A DNA stretch of 64,000 nucleotides from Erinaceus europaeus (lineage: Eukaryota; Chordata; Mammalia; Eulipotyphla; Erinaceidae). The position numbers and the translations under genes were made by a program. Location: assembly GCF_950295315.1 (NCBI RefSeq), contig NC_080171.1, positions 98,371,445-98,435,444 of the forward strand. The letters are read 5' to 3'. The stretch's first letter is position 1. Each line of letters begins with the position of its first letter. Under the pieces are notes generated by a model, which was not told the origin of the DNA, did no database searches, and saw nothing but the letters and a program-made list of their open reading frames with translations. Positions 35,601 through 47,344 of this stretch are shown here, piece by piece.

Positions 35601-36160
35601 TGTGTCCCAAATATTTTGATAGGTTGTGTCTTCATTTTCATTTGTTTCCAGGAACATTTGAATTTCCTGCTTGAGTGAATCTCTGACCCAGTGGTTCTTA
35701 AGGAATATGTTGTTTAGTTTCCAAATTCTGTGACTTTTAATAATTGTCTGTTTGTTGTTAAATGTTAGTTTTACTCCACTGTGGTCAGAGAAGATACTTG
35801 GGATGATTTCAATGTTCTTGAATTTTGATGCTGTCTTTGTGGCCTAACATGTGGTCTATCCTTGAGTATGTGTTATGTGGATTTGAAAAGAAGGTATATT
35901 CCAGTTTTTTGGGGTGAAGGACTCTGAAAATGTCCAAGAGGTCTAGTCTGTCAATCTCTTCATTCAATTCTCTTGTATCTTTGTTGGTTCTCTGCTTTGT
36001 TGATCTGTCGAAGTGTGAGAGTGGAGTATTGAAGTCTCCCACTATTATTGTATTACTGTTGATGTATTTTTGAAATTCTTTCAGTAAGTGCTTGATGTAT
36101 TTAGATGGTCCCTCATTGGGTGCATAGATGTTAATGATTGTTAAGTCTTCTTGGCTGATT
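32647..36160 (-). pseudogene. L1 ORF2, truncated and broken (endonuclease / reverse transcriptase / Cys-rich)
   Basis: ORF2 proteins nick target DNA and reverse-transcribe L1 RNA at the nick. Here the 5' part of the endonuclease domain is missing. What remains starts with the motif LTIINIYAPN and continues with VGDFNTPLS and the SRIDHMLGH motif (35.8-36.2 kb). A linker follows ([15 protein letters not shown], 35.6 kb), then the reverse transcriptase with [40 protein letters not shown] and the catalytic FADD in [10 protein letters not shown] (34.35 kb). The C-terminus has a Cys/His cluster [18 protein letters not shown] (33.1 kb) and the typical end [12 protein letters not shown]. Visible lesions: a frameshift near 35830 where the endonuclease frame ends, an in-frame stop at 35178-35180, and a frameshift near 33650 where the frame changes (the two frames overlap at 33573-33669). 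Few lesions over 3.5 kb indicate a recent insertion. Confidence 0.93.
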
Positions 36161-36174
36161 TCATGGTGTATTTC

Positions 36175-36310
36175 AATAGCTTCTCTTTGTACATTTAGAT
36201 TTAAATCCACCTTAACTGATTTGATACAGTGCATGTTTTGATATATGTTTCTCCAAATTATTTGTTGTTGTTCCAATAGAACAAGTTAAATCCTTTTACT
36301 TCTCTTTTAC
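36175..36310. other. Pre-insertion flank of the young L1
   Basis: The sequence right of the TSD is open on the minus strand (36276 inward) and joins the L1 frame by chance. It does not look like L1 endonuclease. It includes ATTTGTTGTTGTTCCAATAG. Origin unknown; an older repeat or retrocopy is possible. Confidence 0.4.
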
Positions 36311-36314
36311 CACC

Positions 36315-36490
36315 TCATTTGACAAGAATCATATATTGACTTCATAAATGGATGCCTACTCTTGTCAAGTGCTTTTCTGAACCTACCAAAATGGTCATGT
36401 CGTTTTTATTTTACTTTGTTTATGGAGTGGATTGACTTGCATATGTTGAACCATCCTTGCACCTCTGAAATCCCCATCATGTTATACTAG
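36315..36490 (-). mobile_element. Old L1 ORF2 fragment (reverse transcriptase region)
   Basis: GGATTGACTTGCATATGTTGAACC and CATCCTTGCACCTCTGAAATC, read in halves on the plus strand, are antisense to the classic L1 segment coding for EVQGWFNI. TAAATGGATGCCTACTCTTG matches the region coding for RHPFM. It is strongly decayed, with stops in all frames. Confidence 0.65.
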
Positions 36491-36774
36491 TGGATTGCAT
36501 AGACTGATATATATATATTTACTTTCTAACTGACCATCTCTCTGTCTGCTTTCATTTCTACTCACTTCCAATTGATTAGCTTCATTTTTATAGGAAGAAA
36601 TTGTTATCATCTTCAAATATAATTTATATCTTTGATGACATTTATACCCATTAATTTTTCTTGCTTCCTATTCTTGGCAAAGGCATCCAAAACAGCAAAT
36701 GGTTATGACACTAGCTATTAAGGGCGGTGATCATTGCCACTGTTTATCTCAAAAACACCAACTAATTCAGGTGT
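36491..36774. other. AT-rich non-coding, possibly more old L1
   Basis: Continues from the old L1 fragment without clear motifs. Confidence 0.35.
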
Positions 36775-36925
36775 TTTTAAAAGGGAGAAACACCGCAGCT
36801 GCAGCACTTCCTTCAGTACCATAGCCCTTCACATGTGGTGCCAGGGCTCAAACCAGGGCTATGTGCATGGCAAGGCAGGTACCCCTATCCAGTGACATAT
36901 CTCTCCAACTCTAACTCATACATAT
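36775..36925 (-). mobile_element. Diverged tRNA-derived SINE
   Basis: Antisense head: GGGCTCAAACCAGGGCTATG (B-box complement GCTCAAACC), GGCAAGGCAGGTACCC and CAGTGACATATCTCTCC. Related to the copies at 46745 and 48130. Confidence 0.6.
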
Positions 36926-38588
36926 TTTTTAATTGCTTCAAGAGATTTCTTCCAAAAATTTTGATCATTGAAAGTGCTTATTTGAAAGCCTTCCCACAGA
37001 ACTCCACAGTGACATTCAGGGACACACACAAGAACGCAAGGGACAAGAAACTTTAGAGACCCATCACCATCCAGGTTGGGCATGATTCCAGGAGCTTGAA
37101 GATGCTCTCATTTGGGCCACTTCTGCTTTGTGACACATGCCAGACAAGCCTAGGGTGCAGTGATGAATGTTCAGAGTACATGGGACCCACACATGCCAGT
37201 TCACTGCAACCCACCACCATACAAATTCAAAAGCAAACTGCAAAGGTCAGATGTGCTCTTCAGTTTTTCCAAATGGGAGAAAGCTCCATGGCCACAGGCA
37301 CAGAACACAGGCATCCACAGAGAAATGCTGCCAGATGTCTGATGGACAGGCCCAGCCTTCCTGGTCTCCTGCCATGAATGCGGTTTCAGATGAGTATAGA
37401 TATGCCCACAGTATTTCTCTGCTAAGGCTCATTTCTAGAGGAAAGCCAAGAGTCATTCTTCATGGTTACTAGTAAGGACAGCCTATAATTTGGGCAAATT
37501 TAGCCACTTCCTACCACTCCTGCCAAGAGACTTAGAAATGTATCTGAATCTGGAAAGGCTGGCTTAGGCCCAGGACAGCCTGAGTCCCATGGGCAGCTGT
37601 GCTCAAGCTGGAGTGACCAGGGCATCATTACCTGCACTGGGAAGGACTAGCTTTTGTCCTCTTGACCAACATTACCATGGAGAAGCAAGTAGCAGTCTCA
37701 GTTCGGTTCCAGGAACTAAGTCGCTTTCATATGTGTGCTTCCTTAATCCTCAACAGCCACTCTGGGAAGCGCAAGGTATTACTGCTAGCTCCGTCTTATA
37801 AAGGAGAATCTGTGGTCCAGGGTCACCCAGGAAGTTGCAGCAGTGCCCCCTGAGTACCTGCACTATGCTTGCTACTGCATTCCATCATAGTGAGTTGCAT
37901 GCTTGTTTCTGTGCCGTTTTAAGTTTTTCTACTTCCTTTATCATTCACTCCATGAAGGACAAGCCTGGCTTTATCAGTCCTTGATCCCCCTGATGTTCCC
38001 CCTGATATGACTGGGAGGCCTCTGTGGTCAAGTTCAAATCACTGTCCAGTCTTCCATCTGCCTGACAGTGTGGGCCACAGCAGCCATGGCGGCTGCAAGG
38101 AAGCCTGAGGAAGAGGTTCCCTGAGGTGGGAGTCCTGCAGGTTATCTGCACTGTACAGAGCAAAGGGAGGGCGACCCAGCTCCCTGGGAGGTGGTGGTTG
38201 GGATTCCAGTTCTCCTCATTAGGCAACCTAACTGATGACCGGCTGAGCTTGCAGATCTGTCTGGGGACTGGTGGACTCTTCCGCTTGCTCCTGCAGCAGC
38301 CTGGGAAGCCAGTCCCCACCGGGCTGGCACAGATGGCAAACCCGGATGACAAAGTAAACTCCAATATGTCTTGGAGACACTGTCAGCCTGCAGATTATTT
38401 GTCATGTCACAGAAACCTCTTAGATCAGGGACACCCACCCTCCCTTCCCAAGGCCCTCCCCTATGTGAGGGTAATTTATAGGAAACTGCATTTGATAGAG
38501 TTGGCGGGGGGGGGGGGGTACATAAAAACAGTATTTCTAGAACAGTCATTGGTTGATTTCTTCCATGTTTGGGAAGCAAACAATAATA
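36926..38588. other. Non-coding stretch with MIR at 37735-37850 and a G run
   Basis: AATCCTCAACAGCCACTCTG and AGGTATTACTGCTAGCTCC with GGTCCAGGGTCACCCAGG resemble an antisense MIR. A pure G run lies at 38503-38517. The open frames at 38.1-38.7 kb on both strands lack any protein character or splice support. Confidence 0.5.
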
Positions 38589-38589
38589 A

Positions 38590-38745
38590 CAGACACTTGC
38601 CTAGCATTTATAGAGCATCAGTACTTGTTCTGAGAGCATCTTTCCTCCTGATAAGATATAGATTCCATTAGTCCCGACTTACAGATGAGAAACAAAGACA
38701 CAGAGAGCTTAGTTTACTCACCCATTATCACACAGCTCAGAGACA
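38590..38745 (-). mobile_element. MIR element
   Basis: CTAGCATTTATAGAGCATCA, then CTTACAGATGAGAAACAAAG, CAGAGAGCTTAGTTTACTCA and CATTATCACACAGCTCAGAG follow the order of the MIR core in antisense. Confidence 0.8.
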
Positions 38746-39826
38746 CTGACCCAGCAGCTCCTCTTAGCCTCTAAGACTGTTCAGTGTGTGGCAGAGACTG
38801 AAAGGGCATTTACTCCCTCCTTCAAGCCAGAAGAGTGAGCAGGAAAAATGGCACCAGAGTGAAGACAAGTATGTAGCTATTGTGTCCCAGAAACATGCTT
38901 GAGAGTCCAGTGATTTATCCACTGTACCACCTCCCCTACCTCCCAGAGACATGCTGTAGGCCTTGTGGGTACAGACCAGCCACTTCCAGGGCACTGAGGC
39001 CAAGCCACCTTGACTGTCCTTTCTCCTATTAGTGACAGGCTCCATTATGACAGTCTATGGCAGGGCTGGACAGAAATGCTCCCGTGTTCTCCCCAGGGCT
39101 GTGGCCTCCCACCACACTGGTGATACCTTTGTACCCCTAGAAGGTCAGAGGTCAGAGGAGAAATCAAAGGCCTAGGAAGACTCAGCCCCCAAAACTGTGG
39201 TCAGGAACTTTCTGGACCTGTGTTTTCCCCAGCTATAGAAACAATGGAAACACAGAAAGCCTCCTCAGAGGCTACAGTGAAGGTTCTATAAGAAAAAGCT
39301 TGCAGAAGTGTCTGGTGCTAGGTGATGCTTACACTGGGAGTGAGGGGCACTGAGGGAATGATCCTACACTGAGGTGGCTTTCAGTGCTCAGAGGAGGACT
39401 CTCTGAGAGAAGTGGATTCAGAGCTGCAGGAAGCTCCAACATGGGACTTCCCTGTCTGTCACTTACTCCCAGTGATAGGAGAGAAGTCTCCAGAGCCATG
39501 ACACCCAGGACATGTCTTTGGAAAAATTATTTTCTTTTTCTGATTTAGCTTTAAAGATTCCCTCAGAACTCACAGTCTCTGATTACAGGCCAGCCATGAA
39601 ATGACAGGTGGGTTGTAAAAAGCAGATTAGGGGAGTCTGTTGACTGATCTGAGCTGTTTGCTGAGACTGTGTAAATTCCAAACAGGCTGGGTGACAGAGG
39701 AAGGGCATGGGGCTGGGGATGGAGTATGGTGGCCTTGGTAGCTATGAAAGTCACAGTTTCCTTCCTTGGCCCTCCAGAGAGTGGCTATGAGAAAGTCTGT
39801 GTGAATCCCCACCCTCAGCATCCCCT

Positions 39827-39829
<3 letters not shown>
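38746..39829. other. Non-coding stretch, nothing firm
   Basis: A small SINE-like antisense piece near 38890-38945 (GAGTCCAGTGATTTATCCAC). No exon signals. Confidence 0.45.

Positions 39830-39830
<1 letters not shown>

Positions 39831-39884
<54 letters not shown>
39831..39884. repeat. (GT)n microsatellite
   Basis: About 27 GT units. Confidence 0.98.
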
Positions 39885-39886
<2 letters not shown>

Positions 39887-40002
39887 AAATCGACTTAACA
39901 AAACCTTCTTCAGACATTTGAGATGACATTGGTTGGCAAAGGTGCCTTTGTTATTTCTGGTTGATGAAGAAAAGGAAAGATGTTGCCAGATGCACCCTAG
40001 GG

Positions 40003-40258
40003 ATTTTTTTTTTTTTTTTTGCTTCCAGGGTTATTTCTGGGGCTTGTTACCCTTGCCCTTGCTGTTGCTGTTGTTATTGATGTTGTTGTTGGATAGGACA
40101 GAGAGAAATCAAAAGAGGAGGGGAAGAGAAAGATAGACACCTGCAGACATGCTTCACCGCCTGCAGGTAGGGAGTCAGGGGTTCGAACTGGGATCCTCAC
40201 TCTGATCCTTGCAATTCATACCATGTGCACTTAACCTGCTGCACCACCGCCTGCCACC
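40003..40258 (-). mobile_element. Long ERI-type SINE, minus strand
   Basis: A T run, TCCAGGGTTATTTCTGGGGC (3' module), GGATAGGACAGAGAGAAATC, ACACCTGCAGACATGCTTCA, GGGGTTCGAACTGGGATCC (B box) and a decayed head ending GCTGCACCACCGCC. Confidence 0.9.
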
Positions 40259-40274
40259 CCTACCCCCAGGCTCG

Positions 40275-40430
40275 TTGTTTTACACACATGCAGGTTTGAA
40301 CCCAGCTCCCACAACACTGAAGGAAGTGTCAGTGCTGTGATCTTTCCTTCTTTCCCTCAATCTCTATTGGAAAAGTCAGCCCTGAACAATGAAGCCCTGG
40401 TGATGACAAAAAAAGAAAAAAAGGGAAAAA
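40275..40430 (+). mobile_element. Diverged tRNA-type SINE
   Basis: ACACATGCAGGTTTGAACCC, then CCCACAACACTGAAGGAAG, a CT-rich part, and the tail module AGTCAGCCCTGAACAATGAA with GCCCTGGTGATGAC before the A tail. Same type as 14798-15113. Confidence 0.65.
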
Positions 40431-42930
40431 AATTATAGACCTGCATAGTCTGTAGTGTTCCAGTGTGAGCTGGTCAGCCAGTCATTTATTAAGCTCAGAG
40501 GACCTGGTCCCGCCAATACTCTGCTCAACACTGAGCCATAAAGTGCAAAGCAGACAGCCCTGCCCCCAGCCCTATAGTGCAGTGGCATTTCCAACAGTGC
40601 ACTGACTCCAGGTGCATCTATTCTGGTGACACACAGCTTCAGATGCTCACAGCTTGGTGCTCTGACATGAACCAGGCCCTCCAAATTGGCCTGGGGACTG
40701 GGGAACCTGTTTAACGAATTCTGTGGGATTGTTAAGCTGTGTGGAAATTGCTTGCTTTCAGAATACTGCTGGAAAGAAGGCAGCTGTTCAGCCTTTCTGT
40801 GATGGGTTACTAAGAAGTGTTTCAACCTACAGAAGAAAGAAATTGTTGTCAAAGCCCATTTCCCTCATACCTTTCCTCCCTGGCATGTGTGTTGGTTGAG
40901 GGGGTTATGGGCAATTTGAAATTTGGGTGAGTTTTTTGGCTGGAGTAATTGGAGTAGTAATTAAAATATCTGAGGAAGGGGAGTTCGAGGGTAATTGCTA
41001 GCTGATGCCAAAAATAAAAGAACTATGAAATGCTTAGCAACTTCAGTGGGCCTTTCCTTTCCAACCATTTCTGCAAATTATGCCCCAATTATTTTTTCTA
41101 GGATAATTACCTGCTGATGTGGGGACTGGAGAGGGAGAAGGGTGGCTATAGGTCACTATTGTTTCTTTTTTAAAGTTCTGGGCTCGAGTCCCTGGAGCTC
41201 TGCCCCCAAGATAAGTGCTTACCTCCTTTGGGCTATGTTTCTGTCTGCTGTCAATTGTGGACCATGGGAAAGACTGAATGCAAAATGATACTTACTTGCA
41301 GTATCTCATTGCTCATGGGCTCTGTGGGGATAACTTCAAAAACGCCTGCCTCTTCAGTTCAGTGGGTTTTTATTGAGCATCTATTTGAGCCTGTGTGGTG
41401 TCATGTGCACATAGCCCTATGGAGATACCAATCCCTGCAGGCCTCCCTTAAATAACTGCTCCTCAGCAGCCTCCACCCACCTTCCTACTACCCATGTGTA
41501 ACCACAAGCGGGTAAAGAGTGGGGGACAGGAAAGAAAGACAATCAGATCGGAGGTGGCTCAGGGCCCTGGCAGAGGTAAGTCAAAGAACCACAGTCACCA
41601 TTTTCCCCTGCTGTGATCTGAGTTGGGTTTTCAGCTCTGAGGCTGGACATACCAGTGACCAATTCTTCTGCCCGTGCGTGGTGAGTGAACTCTGTGGTCA
41701 GGGCCTCTGTGTCTCCTAGTGCTTTGTGGAGGGGGTGGTTATTCATGTTTCTTTTCATCTACACAACTCATGCAGTCTCTTTCTTCTTGCTGCACCACTA
41801 CTTCACCCGCATTCCTGCACAATACATTCTCTCTTGTGTGTGTACACGGTTCCTCATGTATGCACACACCCCCACATGTGTGCAGTGCACGTACTCTCTC
41901 GTGTATGAACACAGCTGTACCCTCATTCCTGAACGCACTTCTGTTTGCATGAATGTGTTTGCCTATATATATGACATGCATGTGCACTGAACATACTCTC
42001 AGGTGTATACACACAGACCTGCCCACACTCAGGAGCACATAATGTATATGTGCACACTTAGGTGCTTGTATACAATGCATACACACACATGACACAGCCA
42101 CCCTTCTCTCTCTCTATCCTCAAGTTTAGCAGCCTGGCTAGTTGCCATCCAGGATTTGGGGGGTATCATCAGGCCCTGATCAAACAGGGGACATACACAC
42201 AGAGAGAACACAGACACCCATCATCCCTCAGGTGACATCTAAGAGAGAAGCAGGTGAGGTGACACCAAGGGAAAAAACACATCAAGGGACAAACATTCAG
42301 AGGACACCTCTGAGCTGGTGCAACTTACCACCTTCCTTCCACCCCATAGCTGTTTGAAACCTTCTTTCCATACTGAAAAATAGCCTCTCTGCTTCTATTT
42401 TCAAACTTCAAAGACAGCTTTGGAAATGAAGTTTTTCTAGTGAAATTCCAAAGCTCTTACACATGTGTGAAAGGAGGAGCTTGGCTGTGAAAATGTGTTT
42501 GAGGAGCCTTAACTACAAAGGCTCCTCAGCTGCCTCCACTTTGTTCTCCAAAGTATTCTACCAGTTCACTTACCACCACCCCACTCATATCTCCAGCCTC
42601 TCCCTTTCATCCCCCAGTCTGATCTTTGTTCAGCTAGTACCTAATGGTGCAAGATAGATTTACTTGCAATTATTAGAGAAACTCTTCCCTGTTGGAACAG
42701 TGTTCACAACTCTTCAGCTTTTCCCATGAACATGTGTCTGTGGCAGCACAATGGCCAGGACTGAGAAAAGGAAAGGTGATCCCGCTCACAGCCAAAGGAA
42801 TTTATGAGTGAGGGTGAATTTGCAGTACAGGGGCCATGTGCCAACTAAATCATCGGGCTCGTGGGGGAAATTTTGAGCCTCTAATGCTATATGATTTTTG
42901 CTATTGTGGGTTGTTCTAGAACTACACACT
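40431..42930. other. Non-coding stretch with an imperfect CA/TG-rich tract
   Basis: No exon recognised. At about 41830-42090 degenerate units of roughly 30 bp recur (CACATGTGTGCA, TGTATGAACACA, TGTATACACACA), an old minisatellite-like tract. The part 40860-41110 is repeat-free. Confidence 0.45.
41830..42090. repeat. Degenerate CA/TG-rich minisatellite-like tract
   Basis: Loose repeats of CAC-ATGTGTGCA and TGTATGxACACA spaced about 30 bp apart. Frames through it on both strands are artefacts. Confidence 0.6.
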
Positions 42931-43217
42931 ATTTTTTCTGCCTCCAGGATTATTGATGGGGCTCTGTTCCTGCAATTCGAATCCACTGCTCCTGGCAGCC
43001 ACTTTTTCCATTTTGTTGTTGTTATTGTTGGATAGGACAGAGAGAAATTGAGAGAGAAGGGGAAGATAGAGAGGGGGAGAGAAAGACACCTGCAGACCTG
43101 CTTCACCGCTTGTGAAGCAACCCCCCCTGCAGGTGGAGAGCCAGGGTCAAACCAGGATGCTCACAACAGTCCTGACATTCCACACCATGTTTGCTTAACC
43201 CCCGGTGTGCTACCCAA
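42931..43217 (-). mobile_element. Long ERI-type SINE with 11 bp TSD
   Basis: CTGCCTCCAGGATTATTGAT (3' module), GGATAGGACAGAGAGAAATT, GACACCTGCAGACCTGCTTC, then the head ending CCCCGGTGTGCTACCC. AACTACACACT flanks it at 42920-42930 and 43218-43228, identical. Confidence 0.95.
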
Positions 43218-43964
43218 AACTACACACTTTAATGAGTCACCTTGATCCATCTCTTCCCAGGACAGCAGTTAGTCCATAAATATTTTCATAGGATAATTAC
43301 CCTGAAATATGCCCAGATAAACAAATTTAAAAAAAACAGTTCTTTAATAGTTTCTCCACCCAGAAGTAGTCATGTAAAAGTGAGACATTTTGATGAACTT
43401 TTAGTACTAATGATTATATAAATGAAAACTGAAGTTACTCACAATGTGATTTAAATAAAATTTGTCACTAAAATAAATTCCTTTATCTACTGCATAACTG
43501 CTAATAGTTATTTTTAACTGTGAGTTTTGTTTATGTAGAAAAGAACTGAACCAAGTCCCAGGGGTTTTCTAATCAGGCTGTCAGTCAGTTTGACTGCGAC
43601 TATCCTATCAACTGGCCCCTTCCTGCTCTTCACCTCAGGATGTTCCAAATGTTGGCATGCAACTGGCTCAATTACTGGAGTCAGTGACTGCAGAACTAGA
43701 GAGGAAAGGGCCAGTTATACTTATGCCCCCATGCACTCAGAAGCCTCCTATTGTCCTGGGGTGTTAGATGTGAAAAGGCATTTTTTTGCAAGCAATGCCA
43801 ATTTCACCTTCATCAAACACTAGTTCTGTCTGATCACTATTCTCCTCACCAGTGTCTATAGCTTAGGTTAGCGACTGCTTCACCAGCAACTGTGTCTGTT
43901 GATGGCCACCCTCCATAAGTTCATTTATGAACAATAAAAGTGAAACAGAAAATATCATTTAAAA

Positions 43965-44100
43965 AAGATCTGCTTGTTTATTTATGAGAGAGAGAGAATC
44001 AAGGCATCAATCTGGCACATGTGCTGCAGAGAATCCAACTCAGGACCTCATGCTTAAGAGTCCCACACTGTGTCTGTCTACTGTGCCACCTCCCAATCTG
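43965..44100 (-). mobile_element. Diverged tRNA-derived SINE
   Basis: TTGTTTATTTATGAGAGAGA at the tail end, AATCTGGCACATGTGCTGCA, GGACCTCATGCTTAAGAGTC and CTACTGTGCCACCTCCCA. Same plan as the copies at 58060 and 58190. Confidence 0.7.
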
Positions 44101-46319
44101 CACAAAAATATCTTTCAACATTCTCAAACCACCTTTGCTCCTGGCTCCTGGCTTTCCTATGAGCCAGCCTCACTCTACCCCATGGATCAGTCCTCACACT
44201 CTCAGAGCCCTGACCACACCATGCCCACTAGTCCTTTCTCACTTTTATACATGAGTGGTGCTGGACTCCTACCCCTAGAGCAGAACTGGACCACATAGCA
44301 TCCACATTCCACTCTAGTTGTTCCCAGACTGTTCTCTAACCACCCCCCCCCATTTCCTAGCCACACCCTTTCATTTTCTTGGGACTTCTGTCTCCCTCTT
44401 CCATCACTAGCAATTGGCTCTTTGGTGGGGTCAATTTTTCAAAATGAAGGGAAGAAAATCACTTGAAAAGTGTCACTACCTTTGTAAGGGAGAAGTAGTG
44501 AATGTCCCAGTTGGGATGAAATACAAGACCTGAGTGTCTGTCTGGGTTGTCTCCAGCCAAGTGTTTCCCTCATATAATCCTCGTTTGTGCTTTAGCAAAA
44601 TGAGAAGGCATTTAGGAGTTTCACCAATAGTAGACACCACAGGTGTTGCATTCTCAAGTGCCAGAAGAGCCCTGTTTCTGGTGTAAGGACACAGCTCCCT
44701 CTACTTCTGCCTTTTCTGCATTTCTGCATGTCTTAGGTTGAGACTTTAGGGAACTAGGGATGTAGCATCACATACTACCAAAGGAAGAAAAGACTAAGTA
44801 TATGGAATAGTACCACTTGTCCTAGCCATTTGGGGGTTTACAAGGCAGAACACTGAAAGCCACCTTATATTTTCGTAGCCTTGGATGAAAATAAATGAAA
44901 TCATGGTTTGGTGTTTGTCCAACAGCCTGGCTAGAATTAAGCTGAGAGCTCCAATCAACTCTCAACCAAGAAGTGAAACAAGAAAAAACAAGCTCAAAAA
45001 CGTGTGCTTTCAAAGTCTGCCTGTCAAACCTCTGCAAGACAGGCTGAGCAGAATGTTAGTGGTGCGTGTCCCAGAGTCATCAGGCCAGCAACCCTGAGCA
45101 GGCTGTCCTCCAGAGACAGCCTCTGAGTTGGGAGTGAGGGGGCCCTTCTGGGCCTCTGCTCAGATGGTTTTTCCACTAACCCAATAAACGATTACATAGC
45201 AGTCTGGAGACGCAGATTCAGCACCCAGTTCTGTCCTGTTACTGGCCTGCTGGGTCTCAGTGAGCAAACCAGTAAACATCCCTTTGAGCCCAGGTGTAAC
45301 CAAGGTGAACTGAACAGTGTCAGACTCACTGGGCACCAGGGAGAACTGACATAACAGGTCTGAAACCCCTTGGAAAGCCTCCAAGTCTCCCTAGATATTC
45401 TCACTCTGAGGCTCCTGTAGCTCTGGTGGGGGTCTGAGTTGTCTGTCTCCCCTCTTTGCTAAGCTGCTCCTGAAGGCCCTAGACAGAGACCCTTACCCCC
45501 CTCTGGCCTGTACTCAGCCTGCCTACAGGGATTCTATTTTTCTGAGGGGTCTGGTTTTTATTTCTTTAAAATTCAAGTGAAATTCCTTTATCCTCTAGGT
45601 CTTTAAAGAAGATATGTCTAAGAACAGGCCCCTGGTTTCCAACTGGGCCTGCATTTTATGGTGGTTTCCCTAATTCTTGCCTACAGTGTGCCCCCCCCCC
45701 CACCAGGTTGCTGAAAAGCCCCCAAACCCTCATGGTGGAAACCATCAAAATCATCTGTGAGTGCCTTAAGTTGTTAAGTACCATTGAAATATGTGATTTC
45801 ATACTTTCTTCTGACTAGAAAGTGCCTTTTTAAAATTCAGGGCAGATTTTCAAGTAGCCAGAAGTCATTAGTTGGAGGAGCACAGAAAAAGTTGAAGAAT
45901 GAGACTTGTGAACCCAGTTCAAGGGAGGAAGGTGCTCTTTACCTCCAACACATGCAGAGCTCGATTTAAGAGAAAGGGAGAATTTATGGAGAAAAGGAGA
46001 TAAAAAGAAAATTTTTCTGTCTGAATTCCAGAAAAGACAGTCACAAATGAGCCAAAATCATTTCCTTCATTTTCCTACTTTAGACCCATAAAAAACTCTT
46101 ATGTTCTCAGGAAATTCTGTGGAGAAGGAGAGAAAGACAGATCAAGGACCTTTCTGGGCAACTTTCATCCTTTGAGTTTAGTGGTTCAGTTCTCAAAAGC
46201 ACTGGGCCAAGAGAAACTCTGGACTGGGTTACATCGTAAATGACAGATAATCTGCTAGAGAGTAGAGCACCTGGTTGTGGTCGGGCACTAGAACTTCCTG
46301 CTGTCTTCTATTAACTCAA

Positions 46320-46450
46320 AGTAGTGCCAAAACCTTGGCTTCCTGAGACAGACAGACCTGGTTCCCAATTCCAGCCTCCCTTTGACCTGCATTGGGGCTC
46401 CGGCTTCTCAGCCTTAATACAAGCATTCATCTTGCAGGTGATGACATGGG
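46320..46450 (+). mobile_element. MIR-like element
   Basis: CAGACAGACCTGGTTCCCAA, TCCAGCCTCCCTTTGACCTG and GGCTTCTCAGCCTTAATAC follow the MIR order in the sense strand. Confidence 0.5.
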
Positions 46451-46710
46451 GTAGAGCTGGGCCCAGTGCCTGACGTTGAACCTAAAAATTTCCCCAAGTG
46501 GCATCTGTGGCTGATGCTATAGTACTGCCTACCCTGACCATGGCTAGTCTTTTTGGGCCATGAAAACTCCTTAGGACTGGACTAGGACAGTCGTGCTCTG
46601 GACCATAGGCCCTTCACTGAATCACTTGCTATTCCATATTCAGAGTGAAACTTATGGTGCCCCTGTCTGGAATTTCTGAGCCAAGTCCTTGGAGATTTGG
46701 TGCTAGGAGT

Positions 46711-46746
<36 letters not shown>
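46711..46746. repeat. (GT)n microsatellite
   Basis: About 18 units with one early interruption. Confidence 0.95.
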
Positions 46747-46749
<3 letters not shown>

Positions 46750-46930
46750 CACTGGAGCTTTACAATTCTGGGCCAACTTTTTTAGATAGAGAGAGAGGGA
46801 GGAAGAGAGACAGAAAGACAGGGGAAGCCACAACACTGAAGACTCTCCCCAGTGTTGTGGGAGGTGGTGGCTTGAACCTGGGTTGTGCACATGATAAGGC
46901 AGGTGCTTCCAAGTGAGCTATGCCAGAGGC
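46747..46930 (-). mobile_element. tRNA-derived SINE with CCAGAATTGTAAAGCTCC tail module
   Basis: On the plus strand it opens ATCACTGGAGCTTTACAATT, continues CTGGGCCAACTTTTTTAGAT, a GA-rich body, CACTGAAGACTCTCCCCAGT, then GGCTTGAACCTGGGTTGTGC (B box complement) and AAGTGAGCTATGCC. Related copies at 48130 and 52850. Confidence 0.8.
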
Positions 46931-47344
46931 CTGAAATTTGCATTTCTAAAGAGTGTCCCTTCCACTGGACACGTGGAAGGTTGAGACCCTGAGGTTTAAA
47001 GGGAAAGAGCATCTGGCCAACCTGAAAGATCCCACCTTTAAATTGATAATGAAAGCCAAGCCTACCCTCCCACAGGGATGCCGCTGTCCCCCTACCCCCA
47101 GTATGAGACTGCTCTCCAGAAGGATTTTATTTTCTGTGGGCTGGCTTCAGGAGTGGAGTGGCCCTGGTTCAGAAACAGCTTCCTTTGCAATTTGAATTTT
47201 GTACCTGGTCTTCCAGGCTCAAGTCCAGGACAGCAGAGCTGGGGGGTGGGAGGAGAATTGGGTTCTAGAAAGATCTCAGAGAGAATTAAGAGACACTGTA
47301 GTATCATCAAAATGAGACACCCTGAGTTCAGTTCTACTTTGGCT

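Larger units (their letters stand above)
31255..36160 (-). mobile_element. Young L1, 5'-truncated, 4.9 kb, with 14 bp TSD
   Basis: Minus-strand L1 made of most of ORF2 (from within the endonuclease domain) and a roughly 1.3 kb 3'UTR. A 14 bp direct repeat TCATGGTGTATTTC flanks it at 31241-31254 and 36161-36174. The L1 coding match begins immediately at the inner edge of the right copy. The tail is compound: the UTR runs into an A-rich stretch, then a short piece with GCAATAAAGTTCCCTGAAAT (minus strand), then a second A-rich stretch. That could be a second polyadenylation site or a tiny transduced flank. Beyond 36174 the sequence no longer reads as L1 endonuclease. Confidence 0.9.
43229..46744. 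other. Non-coding stretch with SINE and MIR remnants
   Basis: A diverged tRNA SINE on the minus strand at about 43965-44100, MIR-like pieces at about 45190-45330 and 46320-46450, a C run at 45689-45700, and a (GT)n run at 46710-46746. No exon recognised. Confidence 0.5.

Noticed and set aside
38126..38671. 181-codon plus-strand frame overlapped by 145- and 139-codon minus-strand frames
   Set aside because: Long frames on both strands of a GC-richer stretch with a G run and MIR remnants; no domain on either strand.
41830..42090. Possible CRISPR-like regularly spaced repeats
   Set aside because: Units are degenerate CA/TG-rich sequence without conserved repeats or distinct spacers, in a mammalian genome.
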